This document shows, piece by piece, positions 25,407 to 34,022 of a stretch of 64,000 bases of DNA. The stretch comes from Bacteroidota bacterium. GTDB taxonomy: Bacteria > Bacteroidota > Bacteroidia > Chitinophagales > Chitinophagaceae. A model generated the notes under the pieces. That model was not told the origin of the DNA, made no database searches, and was given only the letters and a program-made list of their open reading frames with translations. Positions within the stretch are counted from its first letter, which is position 1. Every line of letters begins with the position of its first letter. The DNA lies in the NCBI GenBank assembly GCA_947460595.1, contig CANHGS010000001.1, positions 248,001 to 312,000 on the forward strand, read 5' to 3'. The translations under genes and the position numbers were made by a program.

Positions 25407-26122
25407 AAACCGAGACTGAGTTTTTTCAAATAAGTTTGGGTAAATCCTGCTTCATTCATTAGGTTTAAAAAGGTTTGTCCCTCAGGAAATGCTTGTACAC
25501 TATCGTTGAGGTATTGATAAGCAGCTTTGTCACTGCCAAATAACTTACTTATACTTGGTCCAATTACATTCATATAGAATTGATAGAAACCTAGTACGGG
25601 GGCAGAACTGGGTTTTGAAAATTCCAACACTACTAATTTACCATTTGGTTTTAATACCCGGAACATTTCTGACAATCCTTTTTCAAGGTTTTGAAAGTTG
25701 CGCACCCCAAAAGCCACGGTAATGGCGTCAAAATGGTTGTTCTCAAAATGAATGGTCTCACTATCGCCAGTTTGCAATTCAATGGCACCAGACAATTGTA
25801 GATCAACCAATTTTTTTCTGCCAAAATCTAACATTCCTTCTGAAATATCAATCCCAATAATCTTTTCAGGCGCCAGCATTTTATGGGTCATAATGGCCAC
25901 ATCGCCCGTGCCAGTAGCTACGTCTAAGATCATTTTTGGATGCAGGGCCCTAAGCTCATTGATGGCTTTTTTACGCCATCCTTTGTCAATACCCGCACTC
26001 AGAAAATGGTTCAGAAAATCGTATTTGAAAGCGATTTTGTTGAACATTTCTGCCACCTGCGCCTTTTTTTCCAGTTCACTCTCCTTATTGGGAACTATCT
26101 GATCGTGTGCAAACTTTGCCAT
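25376..26122 (-). CDS. menG: Demethylmenaquinone methyltransferase (MenG/UbiE)
   Basis: Last step of menaquinone synthesis, SAM-dependent C-methylation of demethylmenaquinone. 248 residues from the ATG at 26122. Motif I LDVATGTGDVAIM, post-I IIGIDISEGML and motif II NHFDAITVAFGVRNFQN are all classic UbiE. Bacteroidetes use menaquinone, so menG is the proper name. A longer frame upstream would run into rsgA, transcribed divergently from 26244. The porT gene overlaps its 3' end. Confidence 0.94.
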   Translation of the reverse strand: MAKFAHDQIVPNKESELEKKAQVAEMFNKIAFKYDFLNHFLSAGIDKGWRKKAINELRALHPKMILDVATGTGDVAIMTHKMLAPEKIIGIDISEGMLDFGRKKLVDLQLSGAIELQTGDSETIHFENNHFDAITVAFGVRNFQNLEKGLSEMFRVLKPNGKLVVLEFSKPSSAPVLGFYQFYMNVIGPSISKLFGSDKAAYQYLNDSVQAFPEGQTFLNLMNEAGFTQTYLKKLSLGLCTIYCGSKV

Positions 26123-26229
26123 GGCTGCGAAGATATTACATTTAGTTGGGGCGGGAAACCGCTTTGGCCCAAAGCCCACTGTAAAGAGCGGAGTTTTAGC
26201 AATTTTTTCCCATTTGGGGCAGGGCCTGT

Positions 26230-26237
26230 TATCTTTG
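26230..26237 (+). promoter_or_regulatory. rsgA promoter -7 box (TATCTTTG)
   Basis: TAnnTTTG match six bases before the ATG at 26244; the transcript should be essentially leaderless. Confidence 0.5.
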
Positions 26238-26243
26238 CTGCGC

Positions 26244-27170
26244 ATGAGAGCACTGATTTATAAATCCACTGGTAGCTGGTATATTGCCAAGAATGGCGAT
26301 GGAAAGGTCTATAATGCCCGGATCAAGGGGGTATTTAAGATTGACGGCATTACTTCTACCAATCCCATTGCCGTAGGCGATGAGGTAGAGATGGACATTG
26401 AAGACGTGGAAGAAGAATCGGCCATGATTCATGAGATTTATCCCAGACGCAATTATGTGGCTAGGATCTCTCCACATAACAAACGCATGCACCATATTGT
26501 AGCTTCTAACCTAGACCAATGCGTCTTGTTTGTTACTTTAAGAGACCCCAAAACCTCGCAAGGGTTCATGGATAGATTCTTGGTTTCTTGTGAAGCTTAT
26601 CATATTCCTGCCGTGATTGTGTTTAACAAGTCTGACCTCTACCGGAAAAAGGAAATGGTCATTTTTGAGGAACTAAAAAATATGTACGAAGCCATTGGGT
26701 ACAAAGTAATCCTTGCTAGTGTACAGAATCATGTTGGCGTGGATGAAGTAAAAGAATTACTCAAAGACAAGACCAGTTTGCTCAGTGGTCATAGTGGGGT
26801 GGGTAAGTCTACTTTTATCAATGCCGTTTTTCCTCAGTTTAACCTGCGTACCCAAGAAGTGAGTGGCTGGAGTGGTAAGGGAATGCATACCACCACATTT
26901 GCGGAGATGTTTGACTTGGATTTTGGTGGCAGAATCATTGATACCCCCGGTCTGCGTGAGTTTGGCATTGTAGATATTGGCAAACAAGAACTATCTCATT
27001 ATTTTCCAGAAATGCGTGACCTGATTGGAGGTTGCCAGTTCAATAATTGTCAGCATATTAATGAACCGGGTTGTGCCATCAAAGAGGCCGTGAATACTGG
27101 CCAAGTTTCTATTGAACGATACGTGAGTTACTGCACCATTTTAGAAAAGATGGAAGAGATCAATTACTGA
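26244..27170 (+). CDS. rsgA: Ribosome small-subunit biogenesis GTPase RsgA
   Basis: Circularly permuted GTPase that checks late 30S assembly. 308 residues from the ATG at 26244. An N-terminal OB fold (about 1-70) is followed by the permuted G motifs: G4 VFNKSD, then G1 GHSGVGKST and G3 DTPGLREFG. The C-terminal zinc knuckle is CQFNNCQHINEPGC. The in-frame extension upstream overlaps menG and is rejected. The 3' end converges on a small lipoprotein gene with a 7-base overlap. Confidence 0.95.
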   Translation: MRALIYKSTGSWYIAKNGDGKVYNARIKGVFKIDGITSTNPIAVGDEVEMDIEDVEEESAMIHEIYPRRNYVARISPHNKRMHHIVASNLDQCVLFVTLRDPKTSQGFMDRFLVSCEAYHIPAVIVFNKSDLYRKKEMVIFEELKNMYEAIGYKVILASVQNHVGVDEVKELLKDKTSLLSGHSGVGKSTFINAVFPQFNLRTQEVSGWSGKGMHTTTFAEMFDLDFGGRIIDTPGLREFGIVDIGKQELSHYFPEMRDLIGGCQFNNCQHINEPGCAIKEAVNTGQVSIERYVSYCTILEKMEEINY

Positions 27171-27346
27171 TCGTATTTCAATTGTTTTTGCAATTTGTAT
27201 TTGGGCATTTTCTTCAAGGTCTTTTCATCGGCCTGCAATAATTTTTCTGCCCCTACTTCTTTGCCTCTAATTGATTTTTGGGTATTGTCATAAGCATCAT
27301 TGCCCCTAGATTTAAATAATCGGCAGGAGCTTAACGAGAGTACCAT
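27164..27346 (-). CDS. Small lipoprotein, start uncertain
   Basis: 60 residues from the ATG at 27346, ending in a Lys-rich tail (KKMPKYKLQKQLKYDQ). A lipobox, LSSC, is visible, but from this ATG the signal would be only 7 residues. The frame stays open upstream to about 27394 and reads IIKHQQSILACLFACAMVLS, a proper Lys plus hydrophobic signal peptide; only ATC or similar codons are available as starts there. The real gene probably begins at 27391-27394, overlapping the stop of the gene upstream (27394). Function unknown. Confidence 0.55.
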   Translation of the reverse strand: MVLSLSSCRLFKSRGNDAYDNTQKSIRGKEVGAEKLLQADEKTLKKMPKYKLQKQLKYDQ

Positions 27347-27393
27347 CGCGCAAGCAAACAGACATGCTAATATGGATTGTTGATGTTTGATGA

Positions 27394-27930
27394 TTAAGGT
27401 TTTGGTGCGTCATTGTGATCCGCAAACCAAGAAGCATAAGTTACGTAATTAGTAGAGATTCTATTGATCTCTCCGCTAATCAAAGCTTCTGAAACCTCTT
27501 TTACTTTTTTGGCGGGAACGCCTGCATAGATAGCTCCTGCTTCTACAATGGTATTCTCTAATACAACGGCTCCTGCAGCAATAATGGCATTGGAATGCAC
27601 CACGCAGGCATCCATGACAATGGCACCCATGCCAATCAATACATTGTCATGAATGGTACAACCATGCACCATGGCTTGATGACCAATGGAAACATTATTA
27701 CCTATTTCTGTTGCATGTTTTTGATAAGTGCAATGGATAACAGCACCATCTTGTATGTTTACCTTGTTGCCTATTTTAATGGAGTTCACATCGCCCCTAA
27801 TCACGGCGTTAAACCAGACACTACACTGGTTGCCCATGTTTACATCCCCTACAATAGTAGCGTTGGGTGCAATAAAACAGTCTTCACCAAATGAGGGAGA
27901 TTTTCCTTGTACGGGTAAGATCAGTGCCAT
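27394..27930 (-). CDS. Gamma-class carbonic-anhydrase-like hexapeptide-repeat protein
   Basis: 178 residues forming a left-handed parallel beta-helix of hexapeptide repeats (from CFIAPNATIVGDVNMG onward). His residues typical of the gamma-carbonic anhydrase/PaaY/CaiE/YrdA family are seen in VIHCTYQKHATEIG and SIGHQAMVHGCTI, which supply zinc or iron ligands. Enzyme activity of this subfamily is variable, so the substrate is left open. Promoter box TAGCTTTG at 27945-27952. Divergent from the aminotransferase; the small lipoprotein follows. Confidence 0.88.
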   Translation of the reverse strand: MALILPVQGKSPSFGEDCFIAPNATIVGDVNMGNQCSVWFNAVIRGDVNSIKIGNKVNIQDGAVIHCTYQKHATEIGNNVSIGHQAMVHGCTIHDNVLIGMGAIVMDACVVHSNAIIAAGAVVLENTIVEAGAIYAGVPAKKVKEVSEALISGEINRISTNYVTYASWFADHNDAPKP

Positions 27931-27944
27931 GGGTCAATTTTGTA

Positions 27945-27952
27945 CAAAGCTA
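27945..27952 (-). promoter_or_regulatory. -7 box (TAGCTTTG) for the hexapeptide-repeat gene
   Basis: TAnnTTTG on the minus strand, 14 bases before the ATG at 27930; short leader predicted. Confidence 0.5.
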
Positions 27953-28005
27953 AAACAAGTTTGCTTTTTTGGGTAGAAAGCTTTGCTTCTTTGTAAATTG
28001 CAGCC

Positions 28006-29208
28006 ATGGCATCAAATAGGCAGTTATTCCTGAACCATGTGGCGCAAACCTCAGACAAACCCATTGGCATTGAAATGGTCAAAGCGGCGGGCATTCATCT
28101 CTGGGATGCAGATGGCAAGCCATATATTGACTTGATCTCAGGATTCTCCGTTTGCAATATTGGGCATAGCCATCCTAAAGTGGTTAAAGCCGTGCAGGAT
28201 CAGGCTGCGGAGTATATGCACTTGATTGTCTATGGAGAATTTATTGAGCAACCCCAAGTGGCATATGCCAAAATGCTCACTGATTTGTTGCCGCCCAGTT
28301 TGAACAGTGTTTATTTTACCAGTAGTGGTACTGAAGCCACAGAAGGGGCCATGAAACTGGCCAAGCGGGTAACAGGGCAAACCAAAATCATTGCTTTTAA
28401 GAATGCTTATCATGGCAGTACCCAAGGTGCTTTGAGTGTGATGGGAGATGAATATTGGCGCAATGCGTATAGACCTTTGTTGCCAGATATTTTGCACGAA
28501 GATTTTAATAGCTCTTTGGCCATTGAAGCCATTGATGCAAAAACGGCTTGTGTGATTCTAGAAACTGTGCAAGCTGAATCTGGAATCAATAAACCGGATC
28601 CGGAATGGATCAAAGCCTTGGCTAAAAAATGTGAGGAGACCTGCACACTCTTGATCTTGGATGAGATTCAAGCAGGCTTTGGAAGAACGGGTTCTCTCTG
28701 GGCTTTTGAACAGTATGGCATTGTACCGGACATTTTACTCTTGGGAAAGGCCCTTGGTGGCGGCATGCCCCTTGGTGCTTTTATTGCAGACAAGGCTTTG
28801 ATGAACACCTTAACCCATGATCCTGTGCTGGGTCATATTACCACATTTGGTGGGCATCCTGTTTCCTGTGCAGCGGGCAAAGCAGCTTTAGAAGTTTTGT
28901 TAGAAGGCAAATGGATAGATGCTGCTTTTGAAAAAGAAGCATTCCTTAAAAAGACCCTAGTACATCCTGCCATTCAACATATTAATACCGCTGGTCTTTG
29001 GATGTCTTTGCAATTTGCCACCCCCGAACTCAATCAGCGCATTGTGCATCAATGCGTGAAAAATGGCTTAATCACAGATTGGTTTTTATTTGCGCCAGAT
29101 CGTTTGCGCATAGCACCACCGTTAATCACCAGCATGGAGGAATTAGAGCGCATCTGCAAAATGATTTTGCAGTCAATTGATGAAATTTTGGCAGAATCTT
29201 TATATTGA
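28006..29208 (+). CDS. Class III PLP-dependent aminotransferase
   Basis: 400 residues. Fold-type I aminotransferase of the acetylornithine/4-aminobutyrate group: FTSSGTEATEGAMKLAKR (106-123), the PLP-contacting DEIQAGFGRTG, and the Schiff-base Lys in LLLGKALGGGMPLG. It acts on an omega-amino donor such as ornithine, lysine or GABA, but the substrate cannot be settled by eye, and no arginine biosynthesis genes are adjacent. The 3' end overlaps the convergent AbiEii gene by 9 bases. Confidence 0.88.
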   Translation: MASNRQLFLNHVAQTSDKPIGIEMVKAAGIHLWDADGKPYIDLISGFSVCNIGHSHPKVVKAVQDQAAEYMHLIVYGEFIEQPQVAYAKMLTDLLPPSLNSVYFTSSGTEATEGAMKLAKRVTGQTKIIAFKNAYHGSTQGALSVMGDEYWRNAYRPLLPDILHEDFNSSLAIEAIDAKTACVILETVQAESGINKPDPEWIKALAKKCEETCTLLILDEIQAGFGRTGSLWAFEQYGIVPDILLLGKALGGGMPLGAFIADKALMNTLTHDPVLGHITTFGGHPVSCAAGKAALEVLLEGKWIDAAFEKEAFLKKTLVHPAIQHINTAGLWMSLQFATPELNQRIVHQCVKNGLITDWFLFAPDRLRIAPPLITSMEELERICKMILQSIDEILAESLY

Positions 29209-29979
29209 TTTAATAAGTGTTTTATGAACTACATCCATTGCAGTTGAAACATTATAATCAATTCCTTTTCTGATTAAAAAATTCATATCGGAGGTAAATT
29301 GAGATGATTGCATTTTTGCATCTAGGTTTGATTCAAATTCTTTTTTAGTGATAGAATGTTTTTCTTCATTCAAATACCTTCTCCAACTTTCTAGAATTAG
29401 TTCTGGCCTGCAAGATAGATGTGTTATTGCATACCAAAGATCAAATAAATCTCTACCTTTTTTTCTCTGGTATAATGCTCTTAGTTTAGTGCTCAATAAT
29501 TCCTCCAAAGTAAAACTTGTTATGGATTCTTTGCTTCTATGCCATGAAGAAGGAACCTCAAAGGGTATTTGTTGGTATCCAAAAACTGTAAAATGTTCCC
29601 TAGTATTGACTTCTATTTTCAGTTTCATTTTCAATCCTTCGTTGCTTTCAAAACGATAGATCATTGTATTGTTGTGCTCTTTTTGCTTGCGAGTAGGTGT
29701 ACCTAAAAAAGATAAACAATCTCTTAACTGATCCATTACAGGTCCAAAAGGTTCTGATTGAATTTGAACTAAGTCAATATCCTCAGAATATCTTGCTGGA
29801 TTTTGAATATATAACTTATGTAGTGCAGTGCCACCTCTGAAAGCCAATTTTTCTCTTAAATTATTTTCAGCGTAAATTGCATTAATGGCTCTACTAATAA
29901 TTAAATCCTGCTCTACTTGATAGTTATCTTGCCAAGGTGCAAATTGCCTCCATTCATCTATGTAAGCTTTTGGAATCAT
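29200..29979 (-). CDS. abiEii: AbiEii/AbiGii-family nucleotidyltransferase toxin
   Basis: Toxin of a type IV toxin-antitoxin and abortive-infection system. 259 residues. Polymerase-beta-like nucleotidyltransferase motifs: GGTAL (49-53) then RYSEDIDL (63-70) with catalytic Asp67/Asp69, KIEVNT (121-126) and TKLRALYQRKKGRDLFDLW (164-182), all intact. The related MenA toxins add nucleotides to tRNA acceptor ends; AbiEii itself is reported to bind GTP. It overlaps the antitoxin stop by 4 bases (ATGA). Base composition is clearly more AT-rich than its neighbours, pointing to horizontal gain. Confidence 0.9.
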   Translation of the reverse strand: MIPKAYIDEWRQFAPWQDNYQVEQDLIISRAINAIYAENNLREKLAFRGGTALHKLYIQNPARYSEDIDLVQIQSEPFGPVMDQLRDCLSFLGTPTRKQKEHNNTMIYRFESNEGLKMKLKIEVNTREHFTVFGYQQIPFEVPSSWHRSKESITSFTLEELLSTKLRALYQRKKGRDLFDLWYAITHLSCRPELILESWRRYLNEEKHSITKKEFESNLDAKMQSSQFTSDMNFLIRKGIDYNVSTAMDVVHKTLIKSI

Positions 29980-30788
29980 ATATCAGTTTCAATTTCAGTA
30001 TTAACTATTACACGCCAAGAATTACCAGTAATTTTTGATTGTTGATTTTTCTTTCCGGCCTCTAGAAATGCTGCATGATATTTTTGCTTTTTAATCCAAT
30101 CTTTTAAAAATTTTGTCTTTTCAGAAAAGCCTAAAAAATCCAATAAATACCCCAATCGTTGAACAGCCATTAAACTATTATAATGTTCTGCAACTTCAAG
30201 TAATTTAATTGGGTCAATTTCTTCAGCTAATTCCTGCAAAACAGTTGCCACATGATTAATACCTCCTGCATGCTTAGTATAATAACATAAGTCAATTGCG
30301 GTTAACTCCGGAGAGGAAACCATTACATATCCAGCGTTTGTATGTTTTTGTTCAAGAGCTTTCTCATCCCATTTATTTTTATAAACAAATAGAATACTTG
30401 CATATGGTTTATTAATGGCAGGTACAACAGGTGGAGGAATAATTATTGCATATTTCTGCGGTTGTTGATGCGCTGCTCCATACCATGCTGCAGCGTTCAA
30501 AAGGCCAATATAATAAGGTCGATTTAATGATTGCATCATTCCATCAATATAATAGGTTACTGGCGGAGCTCCGAGATTTCTATATTCTGCTGGAACAATT
30601 GCATAAAAACCATTCCGAATTAATGCAATTTTTTGAAGTTTTAGTAGGGGCTGTATTTGCTTTTGTACTGAAGTTTGTTTTAGATGGAAATGTTGTTCTA
30701 TATCATCTATACTGAAATAAAATTTACCACTTCCTTGGATTTCATCAAGAAATCGTTCCAATTGTCGATATGATTGAAACTGCTTCAT
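29976..30788 (-). CDS. abiEi: AbiEi-family antitoxin and autorepressor
   Basis: 270 residues. The N-terminal part (about 5-60, FSIDDIEQHFHLKQTSVQKQIQPLL) is a winged helix-turn-helix; the central PPYYIG/SPELTAIDLCYY region matches the AbiEi antitoxin domain. In known AbiE systems this protein both neutralises AbiEii without stable binding and represses the operon by cooperative binding to inverted repeats upstream of the promoter; candidate repeats occur at 30800-30841. Operon with the toxin by a 4-base overlap. AT-rich like the toxin. Confidence 0.85.
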   Translation of the reverse strand: MKQFQSYRQLERFLDEIQGSGKFYFSIDDIEQHFHLKQTSVQKQIQPLLKLQKIALIRNGFYAIVPAEYRNLGAPPVTYYIDGMMQSLNRPYYIGLLNAAAWYGAAHQQPQKYAIIIPPPVVPAINKPYASILFVYKNKWDEKALEQKHTNAGYVMVSSPELTAIDLCYYTKHAGGINHVATVLQELAEEIDPIKLLEVAEHYNSLMAVQRLGYLLDFLGFSEKTKFLKDWIKKQKYHAAFLEAGKKNQQSKITGNSWRVIVNTEIETDI

Positions 30789-30799
30789 ATAGGTAAATA

Positions 30800-30841
30800 T
30801 ACAAGAAATAATACCAAAAAGGGTATAAAACTTGTATTATT
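30800..30841. promoter_or_regulatory. Candidate AbiEi operator with nested inverted repeats
   Basis: Nested repeats TACAAG (30800-30805)/CTTGTA (30831-30836), AATAATAC (30807-30814)/GTATTATT (30834-30841) and the inner ATACC (30811-30815)/GGTAT (30822-30826), 12-53 bases upstream of the antitoxin ATG. The position suits autoregulation; no exact TAnnTTTG box is visible. Confidence 0.5.
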
Positions 30842-30900
30842 ACCTAATATTTAATTTACTACATCGGATTTGGAATGAATTGGTCAACTGGCTAAGACCA

Positions 30901-32028
30901 TTACATCCTACAAAAACGGCTATACAATTTTTCGTAAACAGGGATGATCTTGCTAATGTCAAACAAACAGGCTTGTTCATAAGCAGCTTGTTTCATTTGT
31001 TCTAAAGCACTATCGTTTTTGAGCAGGTTAATGGTAAAATTGCTCATGGCAGCTACATCGCCAATATTGGTCATAAAACCTGTTTTACCTTGTATATTAA
31101 TTTCTGCCAATCCACCTGCATTGGTACTCACCACTACCGCTCGGGCTGCCATGGCTTCCAGGGCTGCTAGACCAAAGCTCTCGTATTCCGAAGGCAATAA
31201 GAATACATCGCTCACAGCTAGTATGTCTTCCATCTGTTCTTGCTTGCCTAGAAACCTCACGTCTTCTTCAATACCCAATTCCCTGGCTTGTTCTTCCGCA
31301 GCGGGTCTTTCCGGTCCGTCACCTACCATGAGTAATTTGGCGGGCATGGCTTTGCGTACTTCTGCAAAAACGCTGACCACATCCTGTATACGTTTTACCT
31401 TTCTAAAGTTGGATGCGTGAATCAGAATTTTTTCTCCCTTGGGGGCAATTACTTTTCTAAAGGCATCAATGGGTTTTTTATTAAACCTGGCCACGTCTAC
31501 AAAATTGTAGATTACGTCAATTTCTTTAGTGATGGCAAAGGATCTATAAGTCTCGTCTTTTAAATTCTGTGATACCGCGGTAATGGCGTCAGATTCGTTA
31601 ATGGAAAAAGTTACTACGGGTTCATAGGTTTTGTCCTTTCCAACTAGTGTAATATCGGTTCCGTGTAAAGTAGTAATCACGGGAATATTTCTACCATTTT
31701 TTTGCTTTACAATTTGCTTGGCCATATAGGCGGCAGAAGCGTGTGGAATGGCATAGTGTACATGCAATAAATCTAAGTCATGGTTCATGATTACGTCTAC
31801 CATGGTGCTGGCCAATGCCACTTCATAAGGTGGATAATCAAACAGTGGATAGGTGGGGACCCGAACCTCATGATAAAAAATATTGGCGTTGAAAACGTTG
31901 AGCCTTACCGGTTGTTGGTAAGTGATAAAATGTACTTCGTGACCTTCATCGGCTAGGGCCTTGCCCAGTTCCGTTGCCAAAACCCCGCTTCCCCCAAATG
32001 TGGGATAGCAAACAATACCTATGCGCAT
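30901..32028 (-). CDS. bshA: N-acetyl-alpha-D-glucosaminyl L-malate synthase (bacillithiol pathway)
   Basis: First enzyme of bacillithiol synthesis: joins GlcNAc from UDP-GlcNAc to L-malate. 375 residues, GT4 glycosyltransferase of GT-B fold. N-terminal MRIGIVCYPTFGGSGVLATELG is the BshA signature, the central HVHYAIPHASAAYMA and TTLHGTDITLVG are conserved in the family, and the C-terminal donor site has PSEYESFGLAALEAMA. Bacillithiol is the usual low-molecular-weight thiol in many Bacteroidetes; bshB and bshC are not in this window. Divergent from the M28 peptidase. Confidence 0.93.
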   Translation of the reverse strand: MRIGIVCYPTFGGSGVLATELGKALADEGHEVHFITYQQPVRLNVFNANIFYHEVRVPTYPLFDYPPYEVALASTMVDVIMNHDLDLLHVHYAIPHASAAYMAKQIVKQKNGRNIPVITTLHGTDITLVGKDKTYEPVVTFSINESDAITAVSQNLKDETYRSFAITKEIDVIYNFVDVARFNKKPIDAFRKVIAPKGEKILIHASNFRKVKRIQDVVSVFAEVRKAMPAKLLMVGDGPERPAAEEQARELGIEEDVRFLGKQEQMEDILAVSDVFLLPSEYESFGLAALEAMAARAVVVSTNAGGLAEINIQGKTGFMTNIGDVAAMSNFTINLLKNDSALEQMKQAAYEQACLFDISKIIPVYEKLYSRFCRM

Positions 32029-32191
32029 ACCATGGTTAATTTAGTACTTGTACCCGGAATGGGGCCCAGAATTAACTGCAAGTAACAATTATTTCTCCAA
32101 TGTGTAAACCCATTCATCCTTATTGGCAAAACAAAACAATTGGTTAACTTTATTTCTTACAGCTTCTATAATTAAAAAGAAAACCAAGACT

Positions 32192-33556
32192 ATGCGAAAA
32201 CTGATTTTCCTATTGACCATCTTGCCCGGAATGCTTCTGGCACAGAACAATGACTCTTTGATGATTAGGAAATTGTCCAATGAAATTCTCCAAAATGGTA
32301 AAGCCTATGACTTGCTCTATCAGTTGACCAAACAAATTGGCGGCCGTTTAGCGGGTTCTCCAGGTATGGTCAAGGCAGAAATCTGGGGTCAGCGGACTTT
32401 GGAGCAATTGGGTGCTGACCAGGTTTGGATGCAAGAATGCATGGTGCCGCATTGGGTAAGAGGCGGCAAGGACAAAGCGGTAATTACAGAAATCAACAAC
32501 AAAAAAGCCAATCGTGTATTGGATGTGTTGGCCTTGGGTAATTCCTTGGGTAGTGCTGGAAAAACCATTAACGCAGAAGTCATAACCGTAGCTGATTTTG
32601 ACGAATTGGAAAAGCGTAAAAATGAGATCAAGGGTAAGATTGTTTATTACAACAATTCCTTTAACCCCACCAATATTCAACCCTTTGTTTCTTATGGAGA
32701 AGCGGGTATCTATAGACGCTCTGGACCAAGTAGGGCTGCTAAATATGGGGCCGTTGCAGTAATCATTCGCTCGCTTACAGAATCAGTTGCCAATGACCCA
32801 CACACAGGTGCTATGGCTTATACCGATAGCTTACCCAAGATTCCCGCAGTTGCAGTGGGGCCTAGGGATGCAGACTATTTATGGTATTTGAAAAAGGGCT
32901 TTAAAGTGTCTTTGAGCACCAACGGAAAATTCTTGCCCGATACCATTGGACACAATGTGATTGCAGAATTAAAGGGTAGTGAATTCCCCAATGAATTTAT
33001 TACCATTGGTGGTCACTTAGATAGTTGGGACGTAAATGAAGGAGCGCACGATGATGGTGCAGGTATTGTACATACTATGGAAATTTTACGTGCCATGAAA
33101 GCCATTTGTTACAAACCCAAACATAGTATTCGTTTTGTTTTATTTGCTAACGAAGAAAATGGTTTGCGTGGTGGTACCAAATATGCAGAAGTGGCCAAGC
33201 AATTGAATGAAAAACACATCTTTGCTTTGGAAAGTGATGAGGGCGGATTTACTCCTCGCGGTTTTGGATTCACCACACAGAACAAAGCCCAGTTGGCCAA
33301 GTTTCAGTCTTGGTTACCGCTTTTAAAACCCTATGGTACAGAAACCATCATTGACGGTGGCGGCGGGGCCGATATAGGTCCTTTGAACAGGGCTTTTGGT
33401 ACCGTACTTTCTGGTTTTGTGCCCGATGCACAACGCTATTTTGACCTTCACCACGCGCGTTCAGACGTCTTTGAAAATGTACACAAAAGGGAATTGCTCT
33501 TAGGTGCAGTAAATATGGCTGGTTTGATTTACCTTGTTGATCAATACGGACTATAA
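32192..33556 (+). CDS. Exported M28-family zinc aminopeptidase
   Basis: 454 residues from the ATG at 32192 with a signal peptide (hydrophobic 3-14, ending LLAQN). A PA-domain insert (about 125-250) precedes the M28 catalytic domain. Zinc ligands are seen in GGHLDSWDVNEGAHDDGAG (His, Asp, Asp), NEENGLRGG (Glu-Glu), ESDEGG (Asp) and the final DLHHARSD (His). Family members are periplasmic or surface aminopeptidases or carboxypeptidases. The stop overlaps the next ATG by one base (TAATG). Confidence 0.92.
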   Translation: MRKLIFLLTILPGMLLAQNNDSLMIRKLSNEILQNGKAYDLLYQLTKQIGGRLAGSPGMVKAEIWGQRTLEQLGADQVWMQECMVPHWVRGGKDKAVITEINNKKANRVLDVLALGNSLGSAGKTINAEVITVADFDELEKRKNEIKGKIVYYNNSFNPTNIQPFVSYGEAGIYRRSGPSRAAKYGAVAVIIRSLTESVANDPHTGAMAYTDSLPKIPAVAVGPRDADYLWYLKKGFKVSLSTNGKFLPDTIGHNVIAELKGSEFPNEFITIGGHLDSWDVNEGAHDDGAGIVHTMEILRAMKAICYKPKHSIRFVLFANEENGLRGGTKYAEVAKQLNEKHIFALESDEGGFTPRGFGFTTQNKAQLAKFQSWLPLLKPYGTETIIDGGGGADIGPLNRAFGTVLSGFVPDAQRYFDLHHARSDVFENVHKRELLLGAVNMAGLIYLVDQYGL

Positions 33557-33957
33557 TGAATGCAAAAAAAATCCTCTGGACCTTTCTAACAGTGCTGATA
33601 ATTGCACTGATAGCTTTTTGTTATTGGCGTTTTTATTTTGTGTTTGCAGAGGGCACTAAAGCGGGTCAGTTGAATACTTTCCAAAAGAAAGGAATTGTTT
33701 TTAAAACCTATGAGGGTAAGATTATTCAAAGTGGGTTCAAGGCTAATGTGCAGAGTAATGAATTTGAATTTAGTGTAGAGAATGAAAGAATAGCAGAACA
33801 GTTACTGCAAAATGCTGGAAGAGAAGTAGAGCTGCACTATAAGCGTTACTTTGGGTCACTTCCTTGGCGTGGGGTGCAGAGTTATATTGTAGACAGTATT
33901 TATGCCATTCATGGTGTTCCTGCAGCAGTTGTAGAATCTACCATCAAACCAAAATAA
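33556..33957 (+). CDS. Single-pass membrane-anchored protein, unknown function
   Basis: 133 residues: one N-terminal transmembrane helix (7-29), then a periplasmic domain of about 100 residues with GTKAGQLNTFQKKGIVFKTYEG, a pattern widespread in Bacteroidetes and sometimes mis-annotated as 6-phosphogluconate dehydrogenase. No catalytic motif is visible. Translationally coupled to the M28 peptidase by TAATG and followed by a strong terminator, so the two form a bicistronic unit. Confidence 0.8.
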   Translation: MNAKKILWTFLTVLIIALIAFCYWRFYFVFAEGTKAGQLNTFQKKGIVFKTYEGKIIQSGFKANVQSNEFEFSVENERIAEQLLQNAGREVELHYKRYFGSLPWRGVQSYIVDSIYAIHGVPAAVVESTIKPK

Positions 33958-33973
33958 ACTCAATCTTATTATT

Positions 33974-34004
33974 AGCTGTTGCAGGAAACTGCAGCAGCTT
34001 TTTT
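33974..34004 (+). terminator. Rho-independent terminator of the M28 operon
   Basis: 11-bp stem AGCTGTTGCAG / CTGCAGCAGCT (one wobble), GAAA loop, followed by TTTTTT. Confidence 0.85.
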
Positions 34005-34022
34005 ATGCCCAACATTTAAAAA

